Virus record (IMG/VR): IMGVR_UViG_3300002138_000066
Coordinates: 1 to 56,230 of that record
DNA length: 56,230 bases
Direction: 5' to 3' (one strand)
Source of the DNA: a virus
Shown: piece after piece, positions 37,463-45,466 of the stretch
How positions within the stretch are numbered: the first letter of the stretch is position 1
Layout of the letters: every line of letters begins with the position of its first letter
Translations under genes and position numbers: made by a program
Notes under the pieces: generated by a model
Told to the model about the DNA's origin: nothing
Seen by the model: the letters and a program-made list of their open reading frames with translations, nothing else
Databases searched by the model: none

Positions 37463-38451
37463 TCTGCATACCTTGCATTTAGTGGTTCTGCATAGCTTTG
37501 TATCTGTTCGCTAACTTTCTGTAGATCAAATTCTGCGCAGAATTTAAGAAGTCGTACTCCTACCTGCGGAATATTCTTCTGTTCGTTGATGGCAGTTTTA
37601 ATTGTTTCTTTAATCAGTACTTTTATGTCGTCTGGTTGTGCAGTCAAATCACATAGTAATACATTTCTATTATAGTCATTGACTACTCGATGTTCTTGTC
37701 CTTCGTGATCAGACCATCTTTGTAGCATCAGATTATTCCATGAATAGCCTTTACTTACTTTATCGGCAAATGCTTCGCGTAGACCAACTTTATTCTTTGA
37801 ACCCTTTTCTCGAACACCGGGATATGCTGAGAATATGTTGTCGCTGGTATCGCCACGCATACATTTTTCAAATAGCAACCATTCTGGGTCGGGCGCAGGC
37901 TTTTCTTCTTTAGTTTTTTTATCAACTACACGCTTACCCTTAGCATCAAAGTAACCTTCGTGTGTCGTTGTAATTTCCATTATGCCATTATATTGCTTGA
38001 CATTCGGCGCAATGAGTTGTGCAAAGTCGCCGTCGGTACTAATGATAACATGGTTATCATTTGGATGACCCTGTACCCATCCCGCGATTAAATCGTCAGC
38101 TTCGAGTTGCGGATTTTGCAGTACTGTTGTGTTAGTTTTATTAATTACAAAATCTTTAAACTGATCAAATGTTTCCCAGAACACACGATCTTCTTCTGCT
38201 TCTCGAGGACTTTGTGCTGCACGAGCCTCGGTGCGTTGACGCTTGTAAGGAGCATAATAATCCTTCCGCCAACTTCTCCCCTCAAGGCAGAATACGATAT
38301 GGTCGCCTTTAAAATCACGCCACGCCTTTCGAACACTGCCTAAAGTAGTATGAATACTCATACCAATCTTGTCATTTAGATCTCCACGAATAACATGCCG
38401 TGCTCTAAAAAAAGTATTTGCGGTATCAACTATAATATATGTTTTTGTCAT
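37459..38451 (-). CDS. rnh: RNase H / 5'-3' exonuclease (FEN family, T4 rnh-like)
   Basis: 330 residues, near T4 RNase H (305). FEN-family metal sites are in order: D9 in IIVDTANTFFRA, EADD at 117-120, STDGDF with D140 and D142, and RGDTSDNI. The enzyme removes RNA primers and flaps from lagging-strand fragments. A charged insertion sits near residues 165-188. The start overlaps the upstream gene stop by one base, and the end overlaps the next gene by 4 nt. Confidence 0.9.
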   Translation of the reverse strand: MTKTYIIVDTANTFFRARHVIRGDLNDKIGMSIHTTLGSVRKAWRDFKGDHIVFCLEGRSWRKDYYAPYKRQRTEARAAQSPREAEEDRVFWETFDQFKDFVINKTNTTVLQNPQLEADDLIAGWVQGHPNDNHVIISTDGDFAQLIAPNVKQYNGIMEITTTHEGYFDAKGKRVVDKKTKEEKPAPDPEWLLFEKCMRGDTSDNIFSAYPGVREKGSKNKVGLREAFADKVSKGYSWNNLMLQRWSDHEGQEHRVVNDYNRNVLLCDLTAQPDDIKVLIKETIKTAINEQKNIPQVGVRLLKFCAEFDLQKVSEQIQSYAEPLNARYAE

Positions 38452-38897
38452 TAAGAAATCTCAGTTTTCCCATCATCACGGAGTGCCCGATTAACATATC
38501 CAGAACCTCGACCCTTCATATCAATGTTCTCGTCGGCACCTACATTTCGACACAATTCCGAAAACCACTGATCCACAATATCTTCACTTGATACACCAGT
38601 GTATCCAGCTTCTCTTAATTGTAACACAAAGAGGTCGTTCCAGTCAAGCTCAAAGAATCCATGCCTTACATTTTCTTTATTGACATGGGTTTCTAACACT
38701 TGCACCCACGGTGTATTATTTTCTGTAGCAAGTTCTTTTGGACTAAGTTTTGCTAGTCTTTCTTTTTCTTTAGCATCTTCTGCTTCTTTTATAGAAATAG
38801 CCGCCGCCGCCTCTGCTTCAATTTTTAATCGAATTGCCTCCGCAGTTTCTGCTTCAATCTTATCTATACCAAATACTTTTTTAATAAATTTTTTCAT
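38451..38897 (-). CDS. Conserved hypothetical protein with helical N-terminus (148 aa)
   Basis: Start at the ATG 38897, overlapping the queE stop in TAATG; an earlier in-frame GTG at 38909 lies inside queE. Residues 1-60 are a charged, Ala/Glu-rich helix that may form a coiled coil. Residues 65-148 form a small domain (PWVQVLETHVNKENVRHGFFELDWNDLFVLQL, then DQWFSELCRNVG) familiar from T4-like aquatic phages. Function unknown. Confidence 0.7.
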   Translation of the reverse strand: MKKFIKKVFGIDKIEAETAEAIRLKIEAEAAAAISIKEAEDAKEKERLAKLSPKELATENNTPWVQVLETHVNKENVRHGFFELDWNDLFVLQLREAGYTGVSSEDIVDQWFSELCRNVGADENIDMKGRGSGYVNRALRDDGKTEIS

Positions 38898-39745
38898 TAT
38901 GTACCCCACTCATTTTTAAATAATGGTACCTGCAATCTGTCACTGTAACGGAGACCGTGTTTCATAGCCGCTAATGCCACTGCTTTATTATTTAAAGCAT
39001 AGACTGACTCAACACCACCAACAGGCATCAAATATACATGTCCGGTAAATCCTTCAGCACGGAATTCTTCTGTTGCTTTTAGTGCATCTTCGATATCTTG
39101 TTCCGTTGCTACAACAAACTTTAGATAAACTGTGCCTACAGTTTCATAGTCACAAACAACTTTGGGTTTAATGGCATCTTTCCAAGGCTCACCTGCTGCC
39201 GGAAGTTTAGCACTTACACTAAATGTAATTTCCCGCCAATCACTTTGCCATTCTGTTAGGTATTCTTTAAATTTAGGAGTTAACCTCATTGTGCCGTTAG
39301 TTTCAAAAGTAATCTCTTGTAAACCTTTCATGCACTCTTGTTCCAGCAAGTCTGGATAAGCCTTTTGCCAACCTAGCAACGGCTCACCGCCAGTAATAAC
39401 AAGATGTTCATCTCTCCATTCGCCGAACGGCAATGTTTCTACAATTGCGTTGGCTAATCCCTCGACTTCGATCATCGGACTTAGGTCCTTGAATGCAGGA
39501 TGCCAACTTGCGTAACTATCACACCCTGTACTAACAAGTGGAAGCGATTTATATTCTGGATAAGGGTGATTACCGTGAGTAAACGCAACAGTATCGGCTT
39601 CAGTACTTAGTTCGCCTCTGGGCATACCGAATCCCCTACAAGAAAAATTACAACCAAAGGTTCTAAGGAACACGCTGGGCACCCCCATATATCTGCCTTC
39701 TCCCTGTATAGAGTAGAATAGTTCCGCTATCTTAATCTTTGACAT
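38897..39745 (-). CDS. queE: 7-carboxy-7-deazaguanine synthase QueE (radical SAM)
   Basis: 282 residues. The N-terminus has the QueE hallmark ELFYSIQGEGRYMGVPSVF, cluster cysteines C32 and C36 in FGCNFSCRGFG, GGEPLLGW as the SAM-binding strand, and ETNGT. QueE turns 6-carboxy-tetrahydropterin into CDG, the precursor of preQ0. The usual third cysteine of CxxxCxxC is missing at +3; C75 in VSTGCDSY is the likely replacement. With the DpdA-like gene at 47348-48997 it points to 7-deazaguanine in phage DNA. The ribosome site AAGGA lies in the end of the upstream homing endonuclease gene, which overlaps by 14 nt. Confidence 0.9.
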   Translation of the reverse strand: MSKIKIAELFYSIQGEGRYMGVPSVFLRTFGCNFSCRGFGMPRGELSTEADTVAFTHGNHPYPEYKSLPLVSTGCDSYASWHPAFKDLSPMIEVEGLANAIVETLPFGEWRDEHLVITGGEPLLGWQKAYPDLLEQECMKGLQEITFETNGTMRLTPKFKEYLTEWQSDWREITFSVSAKLPAAGEPWKDAIKPKVVCDYETVGTVYLKFVVATEQDIEDALKATEEFRAEGFTGHVYLMPVGGVESVYALNNKAVALAAMKHGLRYSDRLQVPLFKNEWGT

Positions 39746-40382
39746 TTGTATCCTTTATTATTTCAAAACCTAATTCTCTTGGCGTTTTACCTCTCCAGTT
39801 TTTAGGAGTTCGCCTACCTTGTAAGTTTAACACATTATCTAACGATTGTAAATACTTTCGGAGAGTATTACCGTCCGTTATCACTTCTGTATTGCCTAAC
39901 TCCCGCAATCTCTTGCCTTCTGCGATAGCATCTAATCCTGTATCAAAGATGCCCCAGGGAGTTTTTATTTGTCCTTTGAACTGATAGTTATGTTTTCCAG
40001 AAATTTTCTTTCTTGCTTTATACCAGGCATCTGTTTTTGTTTTTGTATTACGCATTTTAGATGTATCTTTTATTTTCCAAGTTTTTCCTAACTGTCCTGT
40101 GCCAATTAATCCTCCATCGCCTTTTTCTTCTGTTAGATTTGCCCAGGTATAATCATCTACTACATTGTATAATTTGGAATAATACAGCCCTGCTTCTTGT
40201 AATTCTTCTTTAGTAGTATATTCACCTATTATACAAGTTATGATATGCGACTTATGTTTCTTAATGTGATTTAACCACCTAACTCCGGAGCCTGTGTATA
40301 GATACGGATTTTTCTTACCGCTTGTTTTACACAAATATTTGAGCCCAGTGTTCATACATTTTTTAATCATTAAGTAGTTCAT
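39732..40382 (-). CDS. Homing endonuclease, divergent GIY-YIG type
   Basis: 216 residues. N-terminal pattern: KYLCKTSGKKNPYLYTGSG, then VRWLNHIKKHKSHIITCIIGEY, then EAGLYYSKLYNVVDDYTWANL and EEKGDGG. This is the pattern of free-standing phage homing endonucleases that nick or cut an intronless target and copy themselves into it. The C-terminal 70 residues (TPWGIFDTGLDAIAEGKRL) look like a DNA-binding module. It sits directly in front of queE and overlaps its start. It has an exact late promoter box TATAAATA and a GGAGGG ribosome site. Confidence 0.8.
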   Translation of the reverse strand: MNYLMIKKCMNTGLKYLCKTSGKKNPYLYTGSGVRWLNHIKKHKSHIITCIIGEYTTKEELQEAGLYYSKLYNVVDDYTWANLTEEKGDGGLIGTGQLGKTWKIKDTSKMRNTKTKTDAWYKARKKISGKHNYQFKGQIKTPWGIFDTGLDAIAEGKRLRELGNTEVITDGNTLRKYLQSLDNVLNLQGRRTPKNWRGKTPRELGFEIIKDTNVKD

Positions 40383-40399
40383 CTTAAACCCTCCACACT

Positions 40400-40407
40400 T
40401 ATTTATA
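40400..40407 (-). promoter_or_regulatory. Exact T4 late promoter box before the homing endonuclease
   Basis: TATAAATA on the minus strand, an 8 of 8 match to the T4 late consensus, 17 nt upstream of the ATG at 40382; the expected start leaves GGAGGG and a short leader. Confidence 0.7.
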
Positions 40408-40432
40408 TGTTAAGGGTTAAAAGCCACCGCAT

Positions 40433-41308
40433 TTAGAGTTTATTAAACATCTTACATTTAACGCCGTGAAATCTCGAATATACATTTGCCTTAACTTCTT
40501 TGCCACAATGTTCGCAAATCTTCGTTACCTTATTGTGTGATGTTACTCCTCGGGCTTTCATAGTTGCCAATCGTTTAGCAACAGTTTCTGGGGATTGTTT
40601 TACTATTCCCTTGATGCCTTTATTGTGTGAGGGTCTGCCTTTAGCCTTTTCTGAAATTTTTTGTCGGCGTTCTGCGGAGAATATTTGGCCGGTATTCCTA
40701 ATACGAGTCTCTTCTGATCTTTGCTGTTTTCTAATTAGGAGTTCTTCCGAGGAGAACATCTTATCCCAAGTTCTACCTGTATTAGCAATCGATATCTTCT
40801 TAATACTTTCTTTAGAAAGTTGATGTCCTGGTTTAAATCTATTTCCGTAATTGCCGGTTTCTTCTTTTGTTCTTTTAATTTTTTCTATTACTTCAGAAGA
40901 GTGCGTTTTACCAAAAAAAGGATTATTTTCTCCTATCATATTTTTAGAATGATTTTGAGAAAATTCTACTCTAACACTTTGATATAGTCTGGAATGACAT
41001 TTATAATTTCGTAATTGTTTTTTGGTTCCAGCACCAAACATCATCATCCTTAACGCATACGACATTTTACTATGATGCTCTGGCAAAAACTTCATCTTCC
41101 AGAGTAATGCGTGAGCAACATAGTGCTCCTTAGCGGTTAATTTAACTAAATTGCTATTGCTATTATTACCACCAAAACTTCGAGGAATAATATGATGTTT
41201 TTCTATATAGATAGTCTTATCTAATTCTCTGGTTTGAGCCCGTAGTATGAGATTGGAATAGCATCGGCTATACTTATCTTCGGTTAGAGGAACTGGCCAG
41301 ATTATCAT
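40433..41308 (-). CDS. HNH homing endonuclease with NUMOD-type DNA-binding repeats
   Basis: 291 residues from the ATG at 41308 (an in-frame TTG precedes it). HNH core: YIEKHHIIPRSFGG, then SNLVKLTAKEHYVAHALLW. Downstream are several NUMOD3-like segments (ENNPFFGKTHSSEVIEKIK; RPSHNKGIKG) and a C-terminal CEHC/H-x-VKC element that may bind zinc. No strong ribosome site is seen. It lies between a truncated queE start (41324-41398) and the second homing endonuclease; both enzymes separate the remnant from the intact queE. Confidence 0.88.
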   Translation of the reverse strand: MIIWPVPLTEDKYSRCYSNLILRAQTRELDKTIYIEKHHIIPRSFGGNNSNSNLVKLTAKEHYVAHALLWKMKFLPEHHSKMSYALRMMMFGAGTKKQLRNYKCHSRLYQSVRVEFSQNHSKNMIGENNPFFGKTHSSEVIEKIKRTKEETGNYGNRFKPGHQLSKESIKKISIANTGRTWDKMFSSEELLIRKQQRSEETRIRNTGQIFSAERRQKISEKAKGRPSHNKGIKGIVKQSPETVAKRLATMKARGVTSHNKVTKICEHCGKEVKANVYSRFHGVKCKMFNKL

Positions 41309-41323
41309 CAATGTTAAGCAGAA

Positions 41324-41398
41324 TTAGAACGGAACGCCCATGTAGCGTCCTTCACCTTGTATGCTGTAAAATAATTCTGATACTTTAATTTTGCTCAT
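41324..41398 (-). pseudogene. queE: Remnant of a second queE: first 23 codons only
   Basis: The ATG at 41398 overlaps the end of the MazG-like gene. The 24 residues match the start of the intact QueE at 21 positions (ELFYSIQGEGRYMGVP shared) and then stop with TAA just before the HNH gene. At the DNA level I count 47 of 69 identical bases, so it is not a recent copy. The tight overlap with the MazG-like gene suggests this is the original queE start, cut by the homing endonuclease insertion. Confidence 0.85.
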
Positions 41399-41687
41399 CA
41401 GCTAATTCCTTGTTAAAGATACTTGACCAAGTTTGCAACTTTGTTCTTTTATTTAGAGAAGCCGCATAAACTTTAGATTCATCTAGGAGTCCATGTTCCA
41501 TCATTAGTTGTATCATGCACAGAAGGTCACCGGCTTCTTCCTCCAAATGTTCTCTGTTAGTTCTTGGCTTGCCCGGCTTTAATCCATCGATGCCAAATCT
41601 AAAACACTTGCTAATAGCCTGTGTTACTTCTGCACATTCCTCTTGTGTAATGAGCAGGATCTCTTGTTGTTTTTGATTAGTTAACAT
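41385..41687 (-). CDS. MazG-like nucleotide pyrophosphohydrolase
   Basis: 100 residues from the ATG at 41687 (AGGA 7 nt upstream); the open frame extends upstream only through the promoter. MazG-type metal motifs: EECAE at 16-20 and EEAGD at 50-54. MazG enzymes hydrolyse nucleoside triphosphates and may lower ppGpp or clean the nucleotide pool during infection. It is the first gene behind a consensus promoter and overlaps the queE remnant. Confidence 0.8.
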   Translation of the reverse strand: MLTNQKQQEILLITQEECAEVTQAISKCFRFGIDGLKPGKPRTNREHLEEEAGDLLCMIQLMMEHGLLDESKVYAASLNKRTKLQTWSSIFNKELADEQN

Positions 41688-41714
41688 GTAAGTCCTAGGG
41701 TTTAAGATAAGTAT

Positions 41715-41743
41715 AGTATACACATATTATTTAGGCATGTCAA
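41715..41743 (-). promoter_or_regulatory. Sigma70 promoter for the MazG-queE unit
   Basis: Perfect TTGACA, 17-nt spacer, TATACT on the minus strand; the expected transcript starts about 20 nt before the MazG start codon. Confidence 0.88.
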
Positions 41744-41750
41744 GACAATT

Positions 41751-42713
41751 ATGGATAATTTAGTAACCACAATTAATTGGATATTAAACGATTTCTGCAA
41801 ATCGGAATGTGAATATTGTCCAATAAGTTTAAGAGGCGGAGCAGAGCCACCTGAAACAAAAAACTATCTTCGGATAATTGATTCACTAATTGATTCCTAC
41901 CAAACTACACAAGATCGATATATTAAATGGGTTCTCAATGGAGGAGAACCCTTGGACATTGACGATATCGCAATGTTATTAAAGGCCTGCAAAACAGAAA
42001 GATCGTCTATTACTCTACACACTAACGGGGGGCGACTTTGGGTAGATTGGTGGGCAATTGAACCGTATGTTGATCATCTAAATTTAACTTTTCACTATTG
42101 GCAAAATCCTGCTTTAATAAAATACATCACACAAACCTTCAAAAACAAAAATAAAAATTTTAAAATAACTGCTCCAATTAGACATAATCATTTTAAAGAA
42201 GATTTAGATAGAGTATTGGAACTTGAAGATTCTATAGAGCTACTTGTACAAAAAACTTTGTTATATAAAGAAAGTGATCCATCTGCAGGTATGTATGATT
42301 ACAAAATCACAGACCTAAAATCATTGGATTTTTATAACAATTCAAAAGAGCAAAGAGAAAAGATTTTAGAAAGAGAACGCCTGCAAGCCCTCGAAGCACT
42401 GAAACCAAAACCAGCACCTCCGACTCCTTCGGTACAACAGAAGATATATTTTCAAGAAACAACTTGGGATGAACGATACAAGGCAACATACAATGCCCAA
42501 CCAGTTTATGCTGGACAACTATGCAATGCAGGAGTTGAGTATTTAAATATTGGTGCCCAAGGTTGGGTATCAGGTAGTAACTGTAATAACCAACCGTTGG
42601 GCAATATTTGGCATGATGGATGGAAACCGCCTACTGGCCCTCAGGTTTGCACCATGATAGCCTGTGTTAATGGAAGCGATCAACAGATAACAAAATTTCC
42701 AAAAACTACTTAA
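41751..42713 (+). CDS. Radical SAM protein with C-terminal SPASM/twitch-like cysteines
   Basis: 320 residues. Radical SAM cluster motif C16-x3-C20-x2-C23 (CKSECEYC), SAM-binding GGEP at 64-67, and a helical charged segment around 195-235. C-terminal cysteines C258, C278, C300 and C305 could hold an extra Fe-S cluster as in SPASM or twitch enzymes, which often modify peptides or proteins. The substrate is unknown. It is the only plus-strand gene between 31024 and 53307. No clear promoter or Shine-Dalgarno precedes it. Its end overlaps the convergent phosphoribosyltransferase by 8 nt. Confidence 0.8.
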   Translation: MDNLVTTINWILNDFCKSECEYCPISLRGGAEPPETKNYLRIIDSLIDSYQTTQDRYIKWVLNGGEPLDIDDIAMLLKACKTERSSITLHTNGGRLWVDWWAIEPYVDHLNLTFHYWQNPALIKYITQTFKNKNKNFKITAPIRHNHFKEDLDRVLELEDSIELLVQKTLLYKESDPSAGMYDYKITDLKSLDFYNNSKEQREKILERERLQALEALKPKPAPPTPSVQQKIYFQETTWDERYKATYNAQPVYAGQLCNAGVEYLNIGAQGWVSGSNCNNQPLGNIWHDGWKPPTGPQVCTMIACVNGSDQQITKFPKTT

Positions 42714-43203
42714 CCCACCACTCTTCGTAGGGGAATTCAATCCATACATCTTTTTCGGCCTTGTTCACTTCCATGCCAACATAGTCCATTCCTACCTGGC
42801 ACTTACTGGCAAGATTATCTACAACAACAGCAAAGCGAACATTGTTATTCCATACAGTGTCCCATTTTAAATCGTCGGGGAAACATCCGCTCGGCCAATC
42901 TGCCATAATCCAATTAAGTGTAGCGCCGGTGTCGTTAATGTCATCTACAATAAGAATATTTTTCCCTTTAAATGCATCTTCAGCCATACCGAGATTACTT
43001 ACACATTCTCCGCCATCTCTAAGACTAACATCTAAAGATTGCATAGGGATACTAAAGTATTGGCTAATCATAACAGCAGGAAGTAATCCTCCCCGGGTGA
43101 TACCGACTATATAATCAGGACGCCAATCACTTAACGAGATATCTCTACATATACTGCTGATGTGATTAAGATAGTTTTCGTAATTGATTATTTGCTTGTT
43201 CAT
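42706..43203 (-). CDS. Phosphoribosyltransferase
   Basis: 165 residues. PRPP-binding motif ILIVDDINDTGAT at 83-95 and an N-terminal YIVGITRGGLLPAVM define a type I phosphoribosyltransferase, closest in look to purine (xanthine/guanine/hypoxanthine) enzymes. It would salvage bases released from host DNA, or act on a modified base; the substrate cannot be read from the sequence. AAAGGAAC precedes the ATG. It overlaps the cupin gene upstream by 38 nt. Confidence 0.82.
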   Translation of the reverse strand: MNKQIINYENYLNHISSICRDISLSDWRPDYIVGITRGGLLPAVMISQYFSIPMQSLDVSLRDGGECVSNLGMAEDAFKGKNILIVDDINDTGATLNWIMADWPSGCFPDDLKWDTVWNNNVRFAVVVDNLASKCQVGMDYVGMEVNKAEKDVWIEFPYEEWWVK

Positions 43204-43645
43204 ATCGTTCCTTTAAGTATTGTTCGTTGTGTATCCATTTGTTACTAACAAGAAATCCCCACTCTCGTTTATGCGGTCCCGGCATAAACAATGTCCAAGC
43301 AGTGATTCCTTCTTTTAACTCAACACGATGGTAAGAAGTAGGCTTACATATACGAAAGTGGCCAGGACCGCGCCACTTTCGTATCTCACAATTCTTTGTT
43401 CCATCGGAGTTAAACTGCGGTATCCATTCATAATATCCTCCACGAAGGATAAGAGTCGCATAAGGCCATGGATGGTCGTGAACATCATCTGGATCTCCTT
43501 TTAAAAATTTATGCAAGAATACATTGAAAGGAAAACTCTTACGCTCTTTTAAAAAAAGATAGTATCTCTCAAGGTACGGTTCATTACATACTCGATCATA
43601 AATGATCCGTTTTCTGCCTAAGCGATCAAGAAGTTTTAATAGCAT
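43166..43645 (-). CDS. Cupin-fold protein (159 aa)
   Basis: Histidines H56 and H58 in DDVHDHPWPYATLIL, then GGYYEW, GPGHFRI and H106 in YHRVEL form a cupin-like metal site. Phage cupins of this kind are known without a proven reaction. It lies between the glycosyltransferase and the phosphoribosyltransferase in one operon and overlaps the latter by 38 nt. A sugar-related or redox role is possible but not shown. Confidence 0.7.
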   Translation of the reverse strand: MLLKLLDRLGRKRIIYDRVCNEPYLERYYLFLKERKSFPFNVFLHKFLKGDPDDVHDHPWPYATLILRGGYYEWIPQFNSDGTKNCEIRKWRGPGHFRICKPTSYHRVELKEGITAWTLFMPGPHKREWGFLVSNKWIHNEQYLKERYEQANNQLRKLS

Positions 43646-43654
43646 AACTATATT

Positions 43655-44761
43655 TTAATTTAATTTACTTAACAAGGTTTGACATGAAAAGAAATTTTCA
43701 GTTAGATCTTGTGTTTGTTTTCTAAGCTGAGGAATCCGTTTTTCATAATGTGTCATTGTAGTTATGATATGGTGGCAAAGTTGCTGCCTAAATTTTAGAT
43801 AACTATCAAAGCTCTCAGTCCATTGGCTAGGATATTTAAATCCATCATAGTACATTTCTGTATATGACAGGCGATCCGGAACCATAGGAATAGCATCTAC
43901 TACAGCACCCTCGTAACAACTGATACCAAGTGTTTCTTGTAAGTTAGCACTGAACACGATCTTAGCTTCGCCTAGCAAATTATGATATTCATTTTTAGAT
44001 AATTGTTGATCTTGACAAATAACAAATTCGTATTGCGGCAAGTGTTCTTTTAGATCACGGAATATTTCAACTTGTTTCTCGGGCGCGATACGATGTGGAA
44101 ACAATATAAGATCGCGCTTGGGCATATTCTTATATCCAGTTAATGTACCTTCCATATACTCCATAGGCCACCCAGTCTTTACCATTTTACCACTATCATA
44201 GCGTTCTTCATAGTCTTCATGATACCAGGGATTTTCTTCTTTAAGTCCATCCATGAGCAATTCGTCTATGAATAACTTAACATGAAACTCTGTAGCAAAG
44301 TAGTTGTGATCAAATGCGTGGAAAAAACTCTTTTCAGCGTGTCTAACCCAAGGTTTATTGCCAACTAATCGACCTAAAAAATCTTGAGGATCATAACTGC
44401 CAGCATGCCATAAGCCGTGTAAAGTCCAGTTGAAGCCCAATAGGTCCGACATATATTTCAGTTGGATCACTGTGGGGTTCCACGCATCTGTAAAGATAAA
44501 GTGATCGTTAGCAGAAGTCTTGCCTTGATTGTGCTGTTCCAAGAACGCACACATTTGAGCACTCTTCCAATAGTTAGTATCAGAAAAGTTCAAGAACGCA
44601 CCCGGAGTAAGTTGGCTGTTCTTCTGAACACCATCTACCTGAACCACATTAAACCTGTTGCCTAACTTGTTCTTGAGTAGTAGTGGCACATGGCTGTGCC
44701 ACTGTTCAGTGTAGCGTGTAGAAATGGGCTCCAGTGAGAATATCCATATTGTTGATTTCAA
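43655..44761 (-). CDS. Glycosyltransferase, GT4-like (GT-B fold)
   Basis: 368 residues. The C-terminal half has LILFPHRIAPEKQVEIF (218-234) and the E276-x7-E284 motif in ETLGISCYEGAV, typical of GT-B retaining glycosyltransferases. Targets in phages include modified DNA bases, capsid proteins or host surface; here the target is unknown. The start is TTG at 44761, with a strong AGGAG 6 nt upstream, directly behind a consensus promoter; no ATG is available nearby. Confidence 0.82.
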   Translation of the reverse strand: MKSTIWIFSLEPISTRYTEQWHSHVPLLLKNKLGNRFNVVQVDGVQKNSQLTPGAFLNFSDTNYWKSAQMCAFLEQHNQGKTSANDHFIFTDAWNPTVIQLKYMSDLLGFNWTLHGLWHAGSYDPQDFLGRLVGNKPWVRHAEKSFFHAFDHNYFATEFHVKLFIDELLMDGLKEENPWYHEDYEERYDSGKMVKTGWPMEYMEGTLTGYKNMPKRDLILFPHRIAPEKQVEIFRDLKEHLPQYEFVICQDQQLSKNEYHNLLGEAKIVFSANLQETLGISCYEGAVVDAIPMVPDRLSYTEMYYDGFKYPSQWTESFDSYLKFRQQLCHHIITTMTHYEKRIPQLRKQTQDLTENFFSCQTLLSKLN

Positions 44762-44779
44762 AGTTGTCTCCTATACTAC

Positions 44780-44808
44780 ATTATATAGTAAAGATTACTA
44801 CAGGTCAA
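44780..44808 (-). promoter_or_regulatory. Sigma70 promoter for the glycosyltransferase operon
   Basis: TTGACC, 17-nt spacer, perfect TATAAT on the minus strand, in the 58-nt gap after the 102-residue gene. Confidence 0.85.
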
Positions 44809-44819
44809 ATACAGTTTGC

Positions 44820-45128
44820 TCATTCTTCAACTCCGAAATGTTCTTTAATATATGTAACACAATGTTCTGCTCCACCAGCCATGCCGATATGTATTATTTC
44901 AAAATCACCTGTAACTTTCCATCTTTCAGTAGAAGAATTAATGTCGGATACTAAATTTTCGCAAACCTTAATACATTCTCGAACAATCAACTCGGCGAAC
45001 TTTTCTTTACTGAAGACAAGTTCCCCATCCGATTCCACAAGACTTTGTGCCGCAAACTTTTCTAACATTGGTATGTCTTTCTTTTTTGGAAAGTCAATGG
45101 GATTATCTGTGTTTGTATAATGTGTCAT
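44820..45128 (-). CDS. Hypothetical protein (102 aa)
   Basis: Mainly helical, with KEKFAELIVRECIKVCENLV and a C-terminal VTYIKEHFGVEE. This kind of protein is common in aquatic phages and has no known role. The ATG overlaps the upstream gene stop by 4 nt. Confidence 0.65.
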   Translation of the reverse strand: MTHYTNTDNPIDFPKKKDIPMLEKFAAQSLVESDGELVFSKEKFAELIVRECIKVCENLVSDINSSTERWKVTGDFEIIHIGMAGGAEHCVTYIKEHFGVEE

Positions 45129-45352
45129 TCTATATCCTGATTAAAGTAGTGAGTGCGAATGGTTGCATTATCTTCTCCACGCTGAAGTCTGCTGAGTGCA
45201 TCAATCAGTGCGGGGATAGTCCGCCGATCAAAGTTGAACTTGACGGCTTCTCCCAAAAAATCATAGTCGTGTATCTGTAGGCTCACCATGAGTCTATCAT
45301 CACTCATTGTGATGTATGGTGTTCCGTCTGGCCGACAAATCTCAACTTTCAT
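45125..45352 (-). CDS. Hypothetical protein (75 aa)
   Basis: Begins MKVEICRPDGTPYITM, followed by a Leu-rich helix near the end (IPALIDALSRLQRGE). No known family. A GGGG stretch upstream serves as ribosome site. Overlaps the next gene by 4 nt. Confidence 0.6.
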   Translation of the reverse strand: MKVEICRPDGTPYITMSDDRLMVSLQIHDYDFLGEAVKFNFDRRTIPALIDALSRLQRGEDNATIRTHYFNQDIE

Positions 45353-45400
45353 ACATTCCCCAATCCTATTCTACTATAACCTAACCGGCTCTTGATATCT

Positions 45401-45463
45401 TTACGGTCTTTGTTCTTCTCTGGTTTCTACGCTTTCTAAGTCAACTAGAAAGATAGTAGACAT
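45401..45463 (-). CDS. Possible 20-residue microprotein
   Basis: The ATG lies 3 nt after the stop of the 73-residue gene; the frame reads MSTIFLVDLESVETREEQRP and stops at 45401. The spacing suggests coupled translation, but the ribosome site is weak. The frame holds a perfect 7-bp inverted repeat (432-438 with 446-452 of this thousand), so the region might instead be regulatory. Confidence 0.25.
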   Translation of the reverse strand: MSTIFLVDLESVETREEQRP

Positions 45464-45466
45464 AGA

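Noticed and set aside
45432-45452. TTGACT on the minus strand within an inverted repeat
   Set aside because: No -10 box at 16-18 nt; kept only as a note on the possible microprotein.
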